DNA from: Ilumatobacteraceae bacterium
GTDB lineage: Bacteria > Actinomycetota > Acidimicrobiia > Acidimicrobiales > Ilumatobacteraceae
Direction of reading: 5' to 3'
NCBI GenBank assembly: GCA_023253435.1
Contig: JALRGJ010000064.1
Coordinates: forward strand, 277-6,499
Length of the DNA: 6,223 nt
Below are positions 1 through 6,223 of the stretch, piece after piece. Position 1 is the first letter of the stretch. Every line of letters starts with the position of its first letter. Below the pieces are notes generated by a model that was not told the origin of the DNA, did not search any database, and saw only the letters and a program-made list of their open reading frames with translations. The position numbers and the translations under genes are program-made.

Positions 1-782
1 CAATTTTCAACAATGGCTACTCGAAGACCTGAGACATTGATGGTCCCCAGGCCTTGTTCCCACCCGGAAACTTTTTGCAGACTAAGTGGGTCATGAGGGT
101 CGTGGCCATTGCATGTATCGAACCAGCGTGCGGTGTCACGAACGCTTCGAGAGACACAACCCACGGTGACGGTGAGGTTTCCGTATTGCGCACCAGGGCC
201 ACGGGGGATTCGTCCATAGGTTGACTTCAAACCAACAAGTCCGGTGAACCCCGCAGGAATGCGAATTGATCCGCCGCCGTCGCCAGCAGTTGCCAAAGTA
301 AACAATCCACCTGCGACACCTGATGCGCTTCCGCCAGATGATCCACCAGGGGTGCGCGAGAGGTTCCATGGGTTCTTTGTTGCGCCATTGAGAACAGTTC
401 TTGTGAGATTGACGCCCCCAAACTCACTTGCCGTAGTGAGTCCGAAAGCGTTTGCTCCACCCAGAGTTGTAATGCGTTCAACATGGATACTGGTTTTTGT
501 TGCAATGCGATTCTTCAGAGGAACTGATGCTTCAGTATCTGGCCATCCAATTACTGGATCAAGTTCTTTGATACCAATGGGGACACCACCAAAGGGGAGA
601 GAAGTGTTTGCATTCTTTGCCCGCTCGAGCGCGCCTTCTGGATCTAAAAAAGAAACTGCATTCAATGAACTTTTTTCAATGGCTGCCAATGTGGCGCGTA
701 CTTCTTCTGCTGGAGAACGTCGCCCTGCGCGGAATTCGTCTACTAAAGAACATGCATCGCCTTGCCATGGAGTATCACTCAT
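1..782 (-). CDS. Amidase-signature (AS) family hydrolase, N-terminal 260 residues (runs off left edge)
   Basis: This is a probable cytoplasmic amidase that hydrolyses a C-N amide bond; the substrate is not evident. Reading the minus strand from ATG 782-780 gives 260 codons without a stop to the window edge. The AS catalytic triad is complete. The lysine is K72 in GIKEL. The cis-serine is S148 in the PGGSSGGSASG signature loop. The nucleophile is S172 in GDGGGSIRIPAG. The 24-residue gap between the two serines matches FAAH and GatA. The N-terminus (PWQGDACSLVDEFRAGRRSP) is a normal AS start, so ATG 782 fits. In-frame GTG and TTG codons lie slightly upstream, after a stop, but add nothing conserved. 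No good Shine-Dalgarno sequence precedes the ATG, but a -10-like box 6 bp upstream suggests a leaderless transcript. AS enzymes are usually about 450-500 residues, so roughly the C-terminal half is missing. It is transcribed divergently from the thioesterase operon. A stand-alone amidase is more likely than GatA, given no gatB or gatC in view and the unusual PDTEASVPLK stretch at 81-90. Family assignment is secure; substrate is unknown. Confidence 0.95.
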   Translation of the reverse strand, partial: MSDTPWQGDACSLVDEFRAGRRSPAEEVRATLAAIEKSSLNAVSFLDPEGALERAKNANTSLPFGGVPIGIKELDPVIGWPDTEASVPLKNRIATKTSIHVERITTLGGANAFGLTTASEFGGVNLTRTVLNGATKNPWNLSRTPGGSSGGSASGVAGGLFTLATAGDGGGSIRIPAGFTGLVGLKSTYGRIPRGPGAQYGNLTVTVGCVSRSVRDTARWFDTCNGHDPHDPLSLQKVSGWEQGLGTINVSGLRVAIVEN

Positions 783-855
783 GTACGCAACATAGCCCAC
801 AAGCGAATGGTTCAATCCGTTGGGAAATCTGGCTCAGGAGTAGGGTGGACGAGGC
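783..855. other. Divergent intergenic region between amidase and thioesterase operon
   Basis: These 73 bp are the only real intergenic space in the window and must hold the promoters for both directions unless the operon starts elsewhere. For the plus strand, the best candidate is TTGGGA (820-825) with TAGGGT (841-846), 15 bp apart. It would put the transcript start within a few bases of ATG 856. AGGAG at 836-840 lies 15 bases before the ATG, too far for a typical ribosome binding site. GGTGGA at 844-849 is better spaced but weak. I see no clear inverted repeat that would mark an operator. Confidence 0.4.
789..815 (-). promoter_or_regulatory. Candidate promoter of the amidase gene, probably leaderless
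   Basis: On the minus strand, TTGAAC (815-810) and TATGTT (794-789) resemble -35 and -10 boxes separated by 15 bp, which is shorter than the ideal 17. The -10 box fits the TANNNT pattern and ends 6 bp before the amidase ATG at 782, so transcription would begin at or next to the start codon. Leaderless mRNAs with this geometry are common in actinobacteria. The missing Shine-Dalgarno sequence agrees with this. It is a pattern match only. Confidence 0.45.
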
Positions 856-1656
856 ATGGATACACGTACCTTTCTTGGTCTCCAGCAGACTCATAACCCC
901 TTTCGTTGGTACTTGCCTGTAGACAAAAAATTGTGCACCGGCGGCAACTTCTTGTATGGAGGAAGCGCTCTTGGTGCAGCTATCTCTGCTCTAGAAGGAG
1001 CCACGGGTCGAAATGTTGTGTGGACAACGGCCCAATATCTCAGTTATGCGCGCCCAGGCGAAGTCATGGATATTGATGTGATTGTTCCCGTGACAGGTAA
1101 CGCCATTACACAAGCTCGTGTTGTAGGGCATGTAGGTGAGCGAGAGATCATCACGGTGAATGCAGCACTTGGAGACAGAGACTTTGAGTACTCCGGCCAA
1201 TTTGAAAAAATGCCAGATGCGGGTGCGCCCGATGATTATCCAGATTGGAAGCATCGATTTTTGATGCCGGGCACAATTCATGAATACATGGTGGAGCGTG
1301 TGGTGAAAGGCCGATCTGAAAAAGAACTCGATGGTTCATTGGGTGATGGCCAAACAATTATGTGGGCACGTTTACCTCAGGTGCTAGACGGTGTAGATGC
1401 GGCTGCGCTTGGAGTACTAGGAGATTTTGTGCCACGTGGTGTGGGCCAGTCTCTCGGAATCAGAGGTGGAGGAAACTCGCTCGATAACACCCTGAGAGTG
1501 TTGAATCTTGTCCCAACTACTTGGGTGTTATTAGATATTCGAGTGCATGGAGTTGCGCGCGGATTTGGTCATGGTCTTGTTCACATGTTCGCCGAAGACG
1601 GAACTTTGATGGCGACGGCCAGTCAAAGTTGCATCGTCAGAATTCATAAGGAGTAA
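856..1656 (+). CDS. TesB-like acyl-CoA thioesterase (double hotdog)
   Basis: This is a probable cytoplasmic thioesterase that hydrolyses acyl-CoA to free acid and CoA; chain length and specificity cannot be read from sequence. The 266 residues are close to E. coli TesB (286). The N-terminal hotdog (about 15-110) carries LYGGSALGAAISALE (33-47) and the VWTTAQYLSYARPGE stretch (55-69). The C-terminal hotdog (about 165-262) has GDFVPRG (189-195), NSLDNTLR (207-214), and a final strand ending in MATASQSCIVR. By my alignment with the TesB triad Asp204-Thr228-Gln278, the equivalents are D190, S208 and Q257, so serine replaces threonine. The start is fixed within narrow limits, because the in-frame stop TAG lies at 841-843 and ATG 856 is the first start codon after it. 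It is the first gene of the apparent operon; its stop lies 2 bp before the next start and inside that gene's ribosome binding region. A close alternative label is thioesterase-family protein without proven CoA specificity. Confidence 0.85.
   Translation: MDTRTFLGLQQTHNPFRWYLPVDKKLCTGGNFLYGGSALGAAISALEGATGRNVVWTTAQYLSYARPGEVMDIDVIVPVTGNAITQARVVGHVGEREIITVNAALGDRDFEYSGQFEKMPDAGAPDDYPDWKHRFLMPGTIHEYMVERVVKGRSEKELDGSLGDGQTIMWARLPQVLDGVDAAALGVLGDFVPRGVGQSLGIRGGGNSLDNTLRVLNLVPTTWVLLDIRVHGVARGFGHGLVHMFAEDGTLMATASQSCIVRIHKE
1648..1653 (+). promoter_or_regulatory. Strong ribosome binding site for the LLM oxidoreductase
   Basis: AAGGAG lies 5 bases before ATG 1659 and overlaps the last codons of the thioesterase gene. 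It is the best Shine-Dalgarno match in the window with correct spacing. It decides the start at 1659 over the in-frame ATG at 1692 (Met12), which lies just before the conserved part of the protein. Confidence 0.85.
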
Positions 1657-1658
1657 TC

Positions 1659-2672
1659 ATGAATGCATATGGAGCAATAGGGCATCACGGAATGCCCATT
1701 CGTCCAGGTATGACAGTGCCTTTGCCAGGGCATCTGAATACACACAGGGACAAACTCATTGAGTTGGCCGACATCGGCTACACCGATATTTGGTCTGCCG
1801 AGGCAGATGGAGCGGATGCTTTCACGCCCCTTGCTCTTGCATCGGCATGGGAGCCACGCTTGCGTTTAGGAACAGCAATAGTTCCTGCATACACGCGTAG
1901 TCCGGCTTGCTTTGCTCAATCTGTAGCAACCCTTGCTGATGCTGCACCAGGAAAATTTGCAATTGGAATTGGATCCTCTAGCAACGTCATTGTTCAAAAG
2001 TGGAATGGCATCCCTTTTGATGAGCCATATAAAAAGGTAAGGGACGTTGTTCGATTCCTCAATGATGCGTTGTCTGGTGAGAAGGTGACCAAGGAATACG
2101 ACACTTTCAATATTGACGGATTTCGCTTAGGTATCCGACCAGAGGTGAAGCCGCAAATTCTGGTGGCGGCGCTTCGGGAAGGAATGTTGAGATTGGCTGC
2201 ACGTGAAGCAGATGGTGCAATCATTAACTGGTTGAGCGCAGAAGATGTGTTGAAAGTGGCTGAAGTAGTGAACAACGCCGCTGAAGGAACTCCTAAAGAA
2301 ATTGTTGCGCGTATTTTTGTATGTCCTTCAACGAATACTGAAGTGGTGCGCACAGCGGCCCGGTTTGCGATTGCCGCATATTTGAACGTTCCTGTTTATG
2401 CACAATTCCATGCATGGCTAGGAAGAAGTGATGAACTAAAGGGAATGTGGGACATGTGGAAGGCGGGCGATCGCAAAGCTGCCCTTGCTGCAATTCCCGA
2501 TGAAGTTGTTGACCAACTCATCGTTCATGGATCACCGGAATACTGTCGTGACCGTATTCGTCAATATTTCGACAACGGGGTAACTACAACGTCACTTGCG
2601 ATTATGCCTTTTGACCCAGAACTCAAGCACTGGGATGCAGTGAAGGCGCTATCTCCAGCTGCTCACGGCTAA
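1659..2672 (+). CDS. LLM-class F420-dependent oxidoreductase (Rv3093c-like)
   Basis: This is a probable cytoplasmic flavin/deazaflavin oxidoreductase with the luciferase-like TIM-barrel fold; F420 is the expected cofactor from family membership, and the substrate is unknown. The 337 residues are a normal length. Visible landmarks are the N-terminal barrel stretch with ELADIGYTDIWSAEADGADAF (35-55), LRLGTAIVPAYTRSP (68-82), KFAIGIGSSSNVIVQKWNG (99-117), and PQILVAALREGMLRLAAREADG (165-186). This combination resembles the family named after M. tuberculosis Rv3093c (TIGR03841 as I recall it). The bulge after LGTAIVP, the phosphate-binding GIGSSS region, and the AAREADG segment are typical of F420-binding LLM enzymes. 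The C-terminal part has HGSPEYCRDRIRQYFDNGV (290-308), the usual late helix with a G-x-P-E/D motif. The gene is tightly coupled to the thioesterase before it (2 bp) and the ABC gene after it (6 bp). FMN use cannot be excluded. Confidence 0.88.
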   Translation: MNAYGAIGHHGMPIRPGMTVPLPGHLNTHRDKLIELADIGYTDIWSAEADGADAFTPLALASAWEPRLRLGTAIVPAYTRSPACFAQSVATLADAAPGKFAIGIGSSSNVIVQKWNGIPFDEPYKKVRDVVRFLNDALSGEKVTKEYDTFNIDGFRLGIRPEVKPQILVAALREGMLRLAAREADGAIINWLSAEDVLKVAEVVNNAAEGTPKEIVARIFVCPSTNTEVVRTAARFAIAAYLNVPVYAQFHAWLGRSDELKGMWDMWKAGDRKAALAAIPDEVVDQLIVHGSPEYCRDRIRQYFDNGVTTTSLAIMPFDPELKHWDAVKALSPAAHG

Positions 2673-2678
2673 TCCAAC

Positions 2679-4454
2679 ATGGCAGGCGAACAAGAAGGAG
2701 TAACCCGTGATGGGTGGCGACTTTTGTTCAACACGCTCAAGGTACAACGGAACGCTCTGCTGGGAGGAGCCTGTGTAGGTCTGTTGTGGACACTAGGGAA
2801 AGTTGCGGTTCCACAACTAACAAAGTTGGCTATTGATAAAGGGATTAGCAAGAACGGTTCGTTACTTCTGTGGACGCTCTTGATTTTGCTGGCAGCAACC
2901 ATTGCAGGGTTTTTTGCCGCTTGGCGACGATATATCGCCTTTCGAGAAAGTCGCCTTACTGAATCAATGTTGCGTGAGCGACTCTTTGCTCAGATTCAGG
3001 GCTTACACGTTGGCTTTCACGATAGGGCGCAAACGGGGCAATTGATGAGCAGGGCATCAAGTGATCTGCAACAAGTGCAGGGCTTTGTAGTGAACATTCC
3101 CATTTTTGTCTCACAAATCACAATGGTGATTGGCGTGGTTGTGATTTTGTTTCTCTCAGATCCTTTGCTAGCTGCAGTGAGTTTGTTTCCGCTCCCATTT
3201 ATCAACGTGTCGGCGAGAACCTTCTCACATAAAATTCATCCTGCTGTCCTGGCTGTGCAACAAGAGCAGGCTCAATTAGCCAATGTTGTGGAGGAATCTG
3301 TCTCTGGTGTTCGAGTCATCAAAGGTTTTGGTGCGGAAGACGTACAACAAAGAAAGCTGGAAAAAGAAGCTGATGACATTCAGCGGGAGTCGCTGAAAGC
3401 AGCCTTCATTCGCAGCAGATTTTTGCCTGCAATTGATCTCTTACCCTCTCTTGGACTTGTCGCCGTACTTGGTATTGGAGGTCATCGAGTCATCAATGGC
3501 CAAATGAGCCTGGGTGGGCTTGTGGCATTTAATACCTACCTCACCATGTTGATCTGGCCTATGCGCAACATTGGAATGACAGTGGCGTTTGGTCAACGTG
3601 CTGCATCGGCACTATTGCGTGTGAATGAAATACTTTCTGAGGTTCCTCAGATTGCCGATCCGCATCATCCAAAAAAATTGCCCTCTGTTGCGCTAGCTCA
3701 GCCGGTTGGGGCTCTGCAGTTCAATCAGGTTCGTTTCGGTTACGACATTGGTCATACAGAGGTGCGAGTGCTTCATGGTTTGTCGTTAACTGTTCAGCCT
3801 GGAGAATCTGTCGCAATCGTGGGAGCAACCGGCTCTGGTAAATCCACGATTACCCGATTACTGCTCCGCTTCTATGACCCTCAATCTGGTTCCATCACTC
3901 TCGATGGGATAGACATCAAAGATTTGCGCTTATCCAACTTGCGACATGCGGTTGGAGTGGTATTTGAGGACACCTTGTTGTTCAATGACACAGTTTCAGC
4001 CAATATCGCTTTTGCTAAACCAGGAATTGACTTTGAGGTTGTGCAGCGAGCTGCGAAATTGGCTGGAGCGCATGATTTCATTTGTCAATTGCCCGATGGA
4101 TACGACACAGTATTGGGAGAACGAGGATTTTCACTCTCTGGGGGGCAACGTCAACGCATAGCGATTGCCCGCGCAATTGTTGCAGACCCTCGAGTTTTAG
4201 TGCTTGATGATGCAACGTCTGCAGTTGACCCCACGAAAGAACATGAAATTCGTGATGCTCTCGCCACTGTCATGCGTGGCAGAACAACTTTGGTGATTGC
4301 GCACAGACCAGCCACCATTGAGCTTGCAGACCGAGTAGTTCTTCTTGATGGTGGAGTGATCGCGGCATCGGGCACTCACGAAGAATTGTTGGCATCTAAT
4401 GAGGCCTATCGGACTGTTCTTGCCGCTTGGGCTACATCGCAGGTGTTGGAGTAA
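2679..4454 (+). CDS. ABC exporter half-transporter, subunit with degenerate catalytic site
   Basis: This is a fused permease-ATPase (TMD-NBD) of 591 residues in the inner membrane, a normal length for an MDR/MsbA-like type IV exporter; the substrate is unknown. About six membrane segments lie near 25-47, 61-80, 138-159, 161-178, 250-270 and 276-297. The NBD (about 345-585) has an A-loop Tyr355, Walker A GATGSGKST (382-390), an intact signature LSGGQ (486-490), Walker B VLVLDD (506-511) and the switch His542. Two key residues differ: the Walker B catalytic Glu is Asp511, and the Q-loop Gln is Glu430 (VVFED). This pattern marks the degenerate-site subunit of heterodimeric exporters such as TM287. 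ATG 2679 has no clear Shine-Dalgarno sequence and probably relies on reinitiation after the oxidoreductase stop 6 bp upstream. The next in-frame start, TTG 2724, also lacks one. The gene overlaps the next by one base, and the two subunits surely pair. Confidence 0.93.
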   Translation: MAGEQEGVTRDGWRLLFNTLKVQRNALLGGACVGLLWTLGKVAVPQLTKLAIDKGISKNGSLLLWTLLILLAATIAGFFAAWRRYIAFRESRLTESMLRERLFAQIQGLHVGFHDRAQTGQLMSRASSDLQQVQGFVVNIPIFVSQITMVIGVVVILFLSDPLLAAVSLFPLPFINVSARTFSHKIHPAVLAVQQEQAQLANVVEESVSGVRVIKGFGAEDVQQRKLEKEADDIQRESLKAAFIRSRFLPAIDLLPSLGLVAVLGIGGHRVINGQMSLGGLVAFNTYLTMLIWPMRNIGMTVAFGQRAASALLRVNEILSEVPQIADPHHPKKLPSVALAQPVGALQFNQVRFGYDIGHTEVRVLHGLSLTVQPGESVAIVGATGSGKSTITRLLLRFYDPQSGSITLDGIDIKDLRLSNLRHAVGVVFEDTLLFNDTVSANIAFAKPGIDFEVVQRAAKLAGAHDFICQLPDGYDTVLGERGFSLSGGQRQRIAIARAIVADPRVLVLDDATSAVDPTKEHEIRDALATVMRGRTTLVIAHRPATIELADRVVLLDGGVIAASGTHEELLASNEAYRTVLAAWATSQVLE

Positions 4455-4456
4455 TG
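4452..4456 (+). promoter_or_regulatory. TAATG stop-start overlap coupling the two ABC subunits
   Basis: The stop codon TAA of the first half-transporter (4452-4454) shares its last A with the ATG of the second (4454-4456). GGAG at 4448-4451 sits only 2 bases before the ATG, too near for a usual ribosome binding site. Termination-reinitiation is therefore the likely mechanism, and it would help keep the two subunits at equal amounts. Confidence 0.8.
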
Positions 4457-6223
4457 CCTCCTGGTGGCGGTGGAGGTGGCAGAGGTGGGGCTGGGCTCGG
4501 CGCAATCGATGCTGACGAGAAGCTAGACAGAACTGAAACTCGAGTGGTGCTGATTCGCAGCATCAAGATGGCTGGAGAATTCAGGAGGCAGGCAGCACTA
4601 GCACTTCTTCTTGTTGTTGTCAGCACTGCGTGCACACTTGCTGGGCCAGTTCTCGTGCGTCACGGCATTGATGCGGGCATTAAAGCCAAAAATATCGCCA
4701 CCCTTAACTCCACCGTGATCGCCTACATCGTTGTGGTGTTTTTGGCATATGTGGTTGGTAGGGCACAGTATGTTGCGCTCAATAAGGCGGGTGAAGGTTT
4801 TTTACGACTTATTCGAGTAAAGGTTTTTGCACAGATGCAAAAGCAATCCATGGCTTTCTACGACAGAGAAAAAGCCGGAGTATTGGTTGCTCGAATGACA
4901 GCAGACATTGAGTCGATGGCTGAACTTGTTCAGTGGGGACTCATGCAGTTTCTTTCTGCCTTTCTCCTTCTTTTTTTGGCGTTCTTTCTTCTGATGAGTC
5001 TTTCCTGGCAGCTCACACTTATTTCACTCATCGTCTTCCCCTTTTTGATTGCGGCGTCGGTGAAGTTTCAGCGCGACTCAAACAAGGCATATCTGGAAGT
5101 ACGAGAAAAAGTGGGAGCAAATCTTTCTGCTTTGCAAGAGGGAATCACTGGAGTGCGAGTGATCCAGGCTTACGCCCGCGAAGATGAGCAGATTCGACGT
5201 TTTGAAGAATCAAACAGAGCGTTGTATCGCAGTCATATGCGAAGCGTAAAAGTGAGCACTTGGTATTTCGGGCTAATTGAGTTTGCGGGCATTGCTTCGT
5301 CAGCGCTCATTGTGGGCATTGGTGGATGGCTTGTTCATCGGGGTGATGTGTCGCTGGGAACCGTTGTCGCCTTTGTGCTGTTATTAGCCAGTTTGTTCGA
5401 TCCGGTTCAACAACTATCTCAGTTGTACAACACACTGCAGTCTGCGGCCGCTGCATTGCACAAACTGTTTGGCATTCTCGATTCCGTTCCAGATGTAGGT
5501 GAATGTGAGGACCCGCAGGAATTGCCACCAAGTGGCGACTTAGTTGTAGACAACATCACATTTACATATGCGTCGGGCGCTCGACCTGCTCTACAAAATG
5601 TCTCTCTGACACTTCATGCAGGAACTCGACTTGCACTTGTTGGTCCTACCGGAGCTGGAAAGTCCACGCTCGCAAAGCTCATGGCGCGGCTGTATGACCC
5701 TCAAGAAGGTGCTGTGGTTTTTGGTGGAATCAACTTGCGTGACGCATCAATGGATGAGTTGCGACAACGGATTGTGGTGATTCCTCAAGAGGGGTTTTTG
5801 TTTGACGGCAGTGTGCGAGACAACTTGTTGATTGCCAAACCGGAAGCAACCAATGTGGAGTTAATGAGGGCTCTTGATTCGCTTGGACTACGGGAGCGGT
5901 TTGAGGCACTACCTGAGGGATTAGATACTCAAGTGCGGGAACGCGGTTCTCGGCTTTCTGCGGGTGAACGTCAGTTAGTTGCGCTTGCCCGAGCTGCGCT
6001 CGTTGATCCAGCGGTTTTGGTTCTTGATGAGGCCACTTCAAATTTGGACCCAGGAACTGAACTGCTGATTGAGGCCGCCCTCGACAAACTGATGACCGGC
6101 AGAAGTGTCATTGTGGTTGCGCATCGACTATCTACTGTGCAACGAGCAGATCTCATTGCAGTTGTTGCAGATGCGCACATTTCTGAGATGGGCACTCACT
6201 CAGAATTGTTAGCACTTAAAGGT
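4454..6223 (+). CDS. ABC exporter half-transporter, partner subunit with canonical Walker B (runs off right edge)
   Basis: This is the second TMD-NBD half-transporter, an inner membrane protein. It reads open for 590 codons to the window end and probably lacks only a short tail. A glycine-rich leader (PPGGGGGGRGGAGLG, 2-16) precedes the membrane domain, with segments near 46-66, 86-104, 163-182, 184-203, 272-294 and 302-318. The NBD has Tyr372 (A-loop), Walker A GPTGAGKST (397-405), Q-loop Gln445 (IPQEG), Walker B VLVLDE with catalytic Glu526, and His557 (VAHRLST). The signature is LSAGE (501-505) instead of LSGGQ. In a head-to-tail dimer this weak signature faces the first subunit's Asp511 Walker B, so both defects share one ATP site. 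The other site, built from this subunit's Walker A/B and the first subunit's LSGGQ, looks fully active. The start rests on the TAATG overlap and the glycine-rich leader typical of actinobacterial homologues. Substrate is not predictable from sequence; drug, lipid or peptide export are all possible. Confidence 0.93.
   Translation, partial: MPPGGGGGGRGGAGLGAIDADEKLDRTETRVVLIRSIKMAGEFRRQAALALLLVVVSTACTLAGPVLVRHGIDAGIKAKNIATLNSTVIAYIVVVFLAYVVGRAQYVALNKAGEGFLRLIRVKVFAQMQKQSMAFYDREKAGVLVARMTADIESMAELVQWGLMQFLSAFLLLFLAFFLLMSLSWQLTLISLIVFPFLIAASVKFQRDSNKAYLEVREKVGANLSALQEGITGVRVIQAYAREDEQIRRFEESNRALYRSHMRSVKVSTWYFGLIEFAGIASSALIVGIGGWLVHRGDVSLGTVVAFVLLLASLFDPVQQLSQLYNTLQSAAAALHKLFGILDSVPDVGECEDPQELPPSGDLVVDNITFTYASGARPALQNVSLTLHAGTRLALVGPTGAGKSTLAKLMARLYDPQEGAVVFGGINLRDASMDELRQRIVVIPQEGFLFDGSVRDNLLIAKPEATNVELMRALDSLGLRERFEALPEGLDTQVRERGSRLSAGERQLVALARAALVDPAVLVLDEATSNLDPGTELLIEAALDKLMTGRSVIVVAHRLSTVQRADLIAVVADAHISEMGTHSELLALKG

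Noticed and set aside
244..922. Open frames on the plus strand across 244-795 and 608-922
   Set aside because: They are opposite-strand shadows of the amidase, whose minus-strand frame shows the full catalytic triad; their own translations show no recognisable motif.
1657..2678. Search for terminators or internal promoters at the gene junctions 1657-1658 and 2673-2678
   Set aside because: The gaps are 2 and 6 bp and show no hairpin with a T-run, in line with a single transcript.
4432..4635. Minus-strand frame with a proline-rich stretch (PPLPPPPPPGG)
   Set aside because: It is the reverse reading of the glycine-rich leader codons of the second ABC subunit (GGN codons read as proline codons on the other strand).
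4949..5006. Long pyrimidine-rich tract with runs of T, considered as a terminator or regulatory element
   Set aside because: It lies inside the second ABC gene and encodes a Phe/Leu-rich membrane segment (residues about 166-184); there is no hairpin before it.
2679..6223. The two ABC genes as a recent tandem duplication
   Set aside because: Their motifs, leaders and membrane segments differ widely and the pattern of complementary defects is typical of ancient heterodimer pairs.

Overview
The window reads as ordinary, densely packed bacterial chromosome, probably from an actinobacterium. The evidence is an F420-type luciferase-like oxidoreductase, a double-hotdog thioesterase of actinobacterial type, a glycine-rich N-terminus on the second ABC exporter half, and possible leaderless promoters. 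Base composition looks close to balanced rather than strongly GC-rich. That would suit a lower-GC lineage such as a freshwater or marine Acidimicrobiia-like organism, but this placement is inference.

Layout: the left end (1-782, minus strand) holds the N-terminal 260 codons of an amidase-signature hydrolase with its complete Lys-cisSer-Ser catalytic triad; the C-terminus lies outside the window. A 73-bp divergent intergenic region (783-855) follows. From 856 to the right end, four plus-strand genes are packed as one apparent operon: a TesB-like acyl-CoA thioesterase (856-1656), an F420-dependent LLM-class oxidoreductase (1659-2672), and two ABC exporter half-transporters (2679-4454, and 4454 to past the right end). 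The gaps are 2 bp, 6 bp and a 1-base TAATG overlap, so translational coupling is likely.

How they work together: the two half-transporters almost certainly form a heterodimeric type IV exporter with one degenerate ATP site. The first subunit has Asp in place of the Walker B catalytic Glu and Glu in place of the Q-loop Gln. The second has a deviant LSAGE signature with a normal Walker B. These defects fall on the same composite site, as in TM287/288-type exporters. The amidase, thioesterase and oxidoreductase suggest metabolism of an acyl/amide or CoA-linked compound, but the sequence does not reveal the substrate and a shared pathway is speculative. I see no mobile element, RNA gene, CRISPR array or convincing terminator, and no evidence of an undescribed system. 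The two genes cut by the window edges (amidase and second ABC subunit) were read directly from the sequence.
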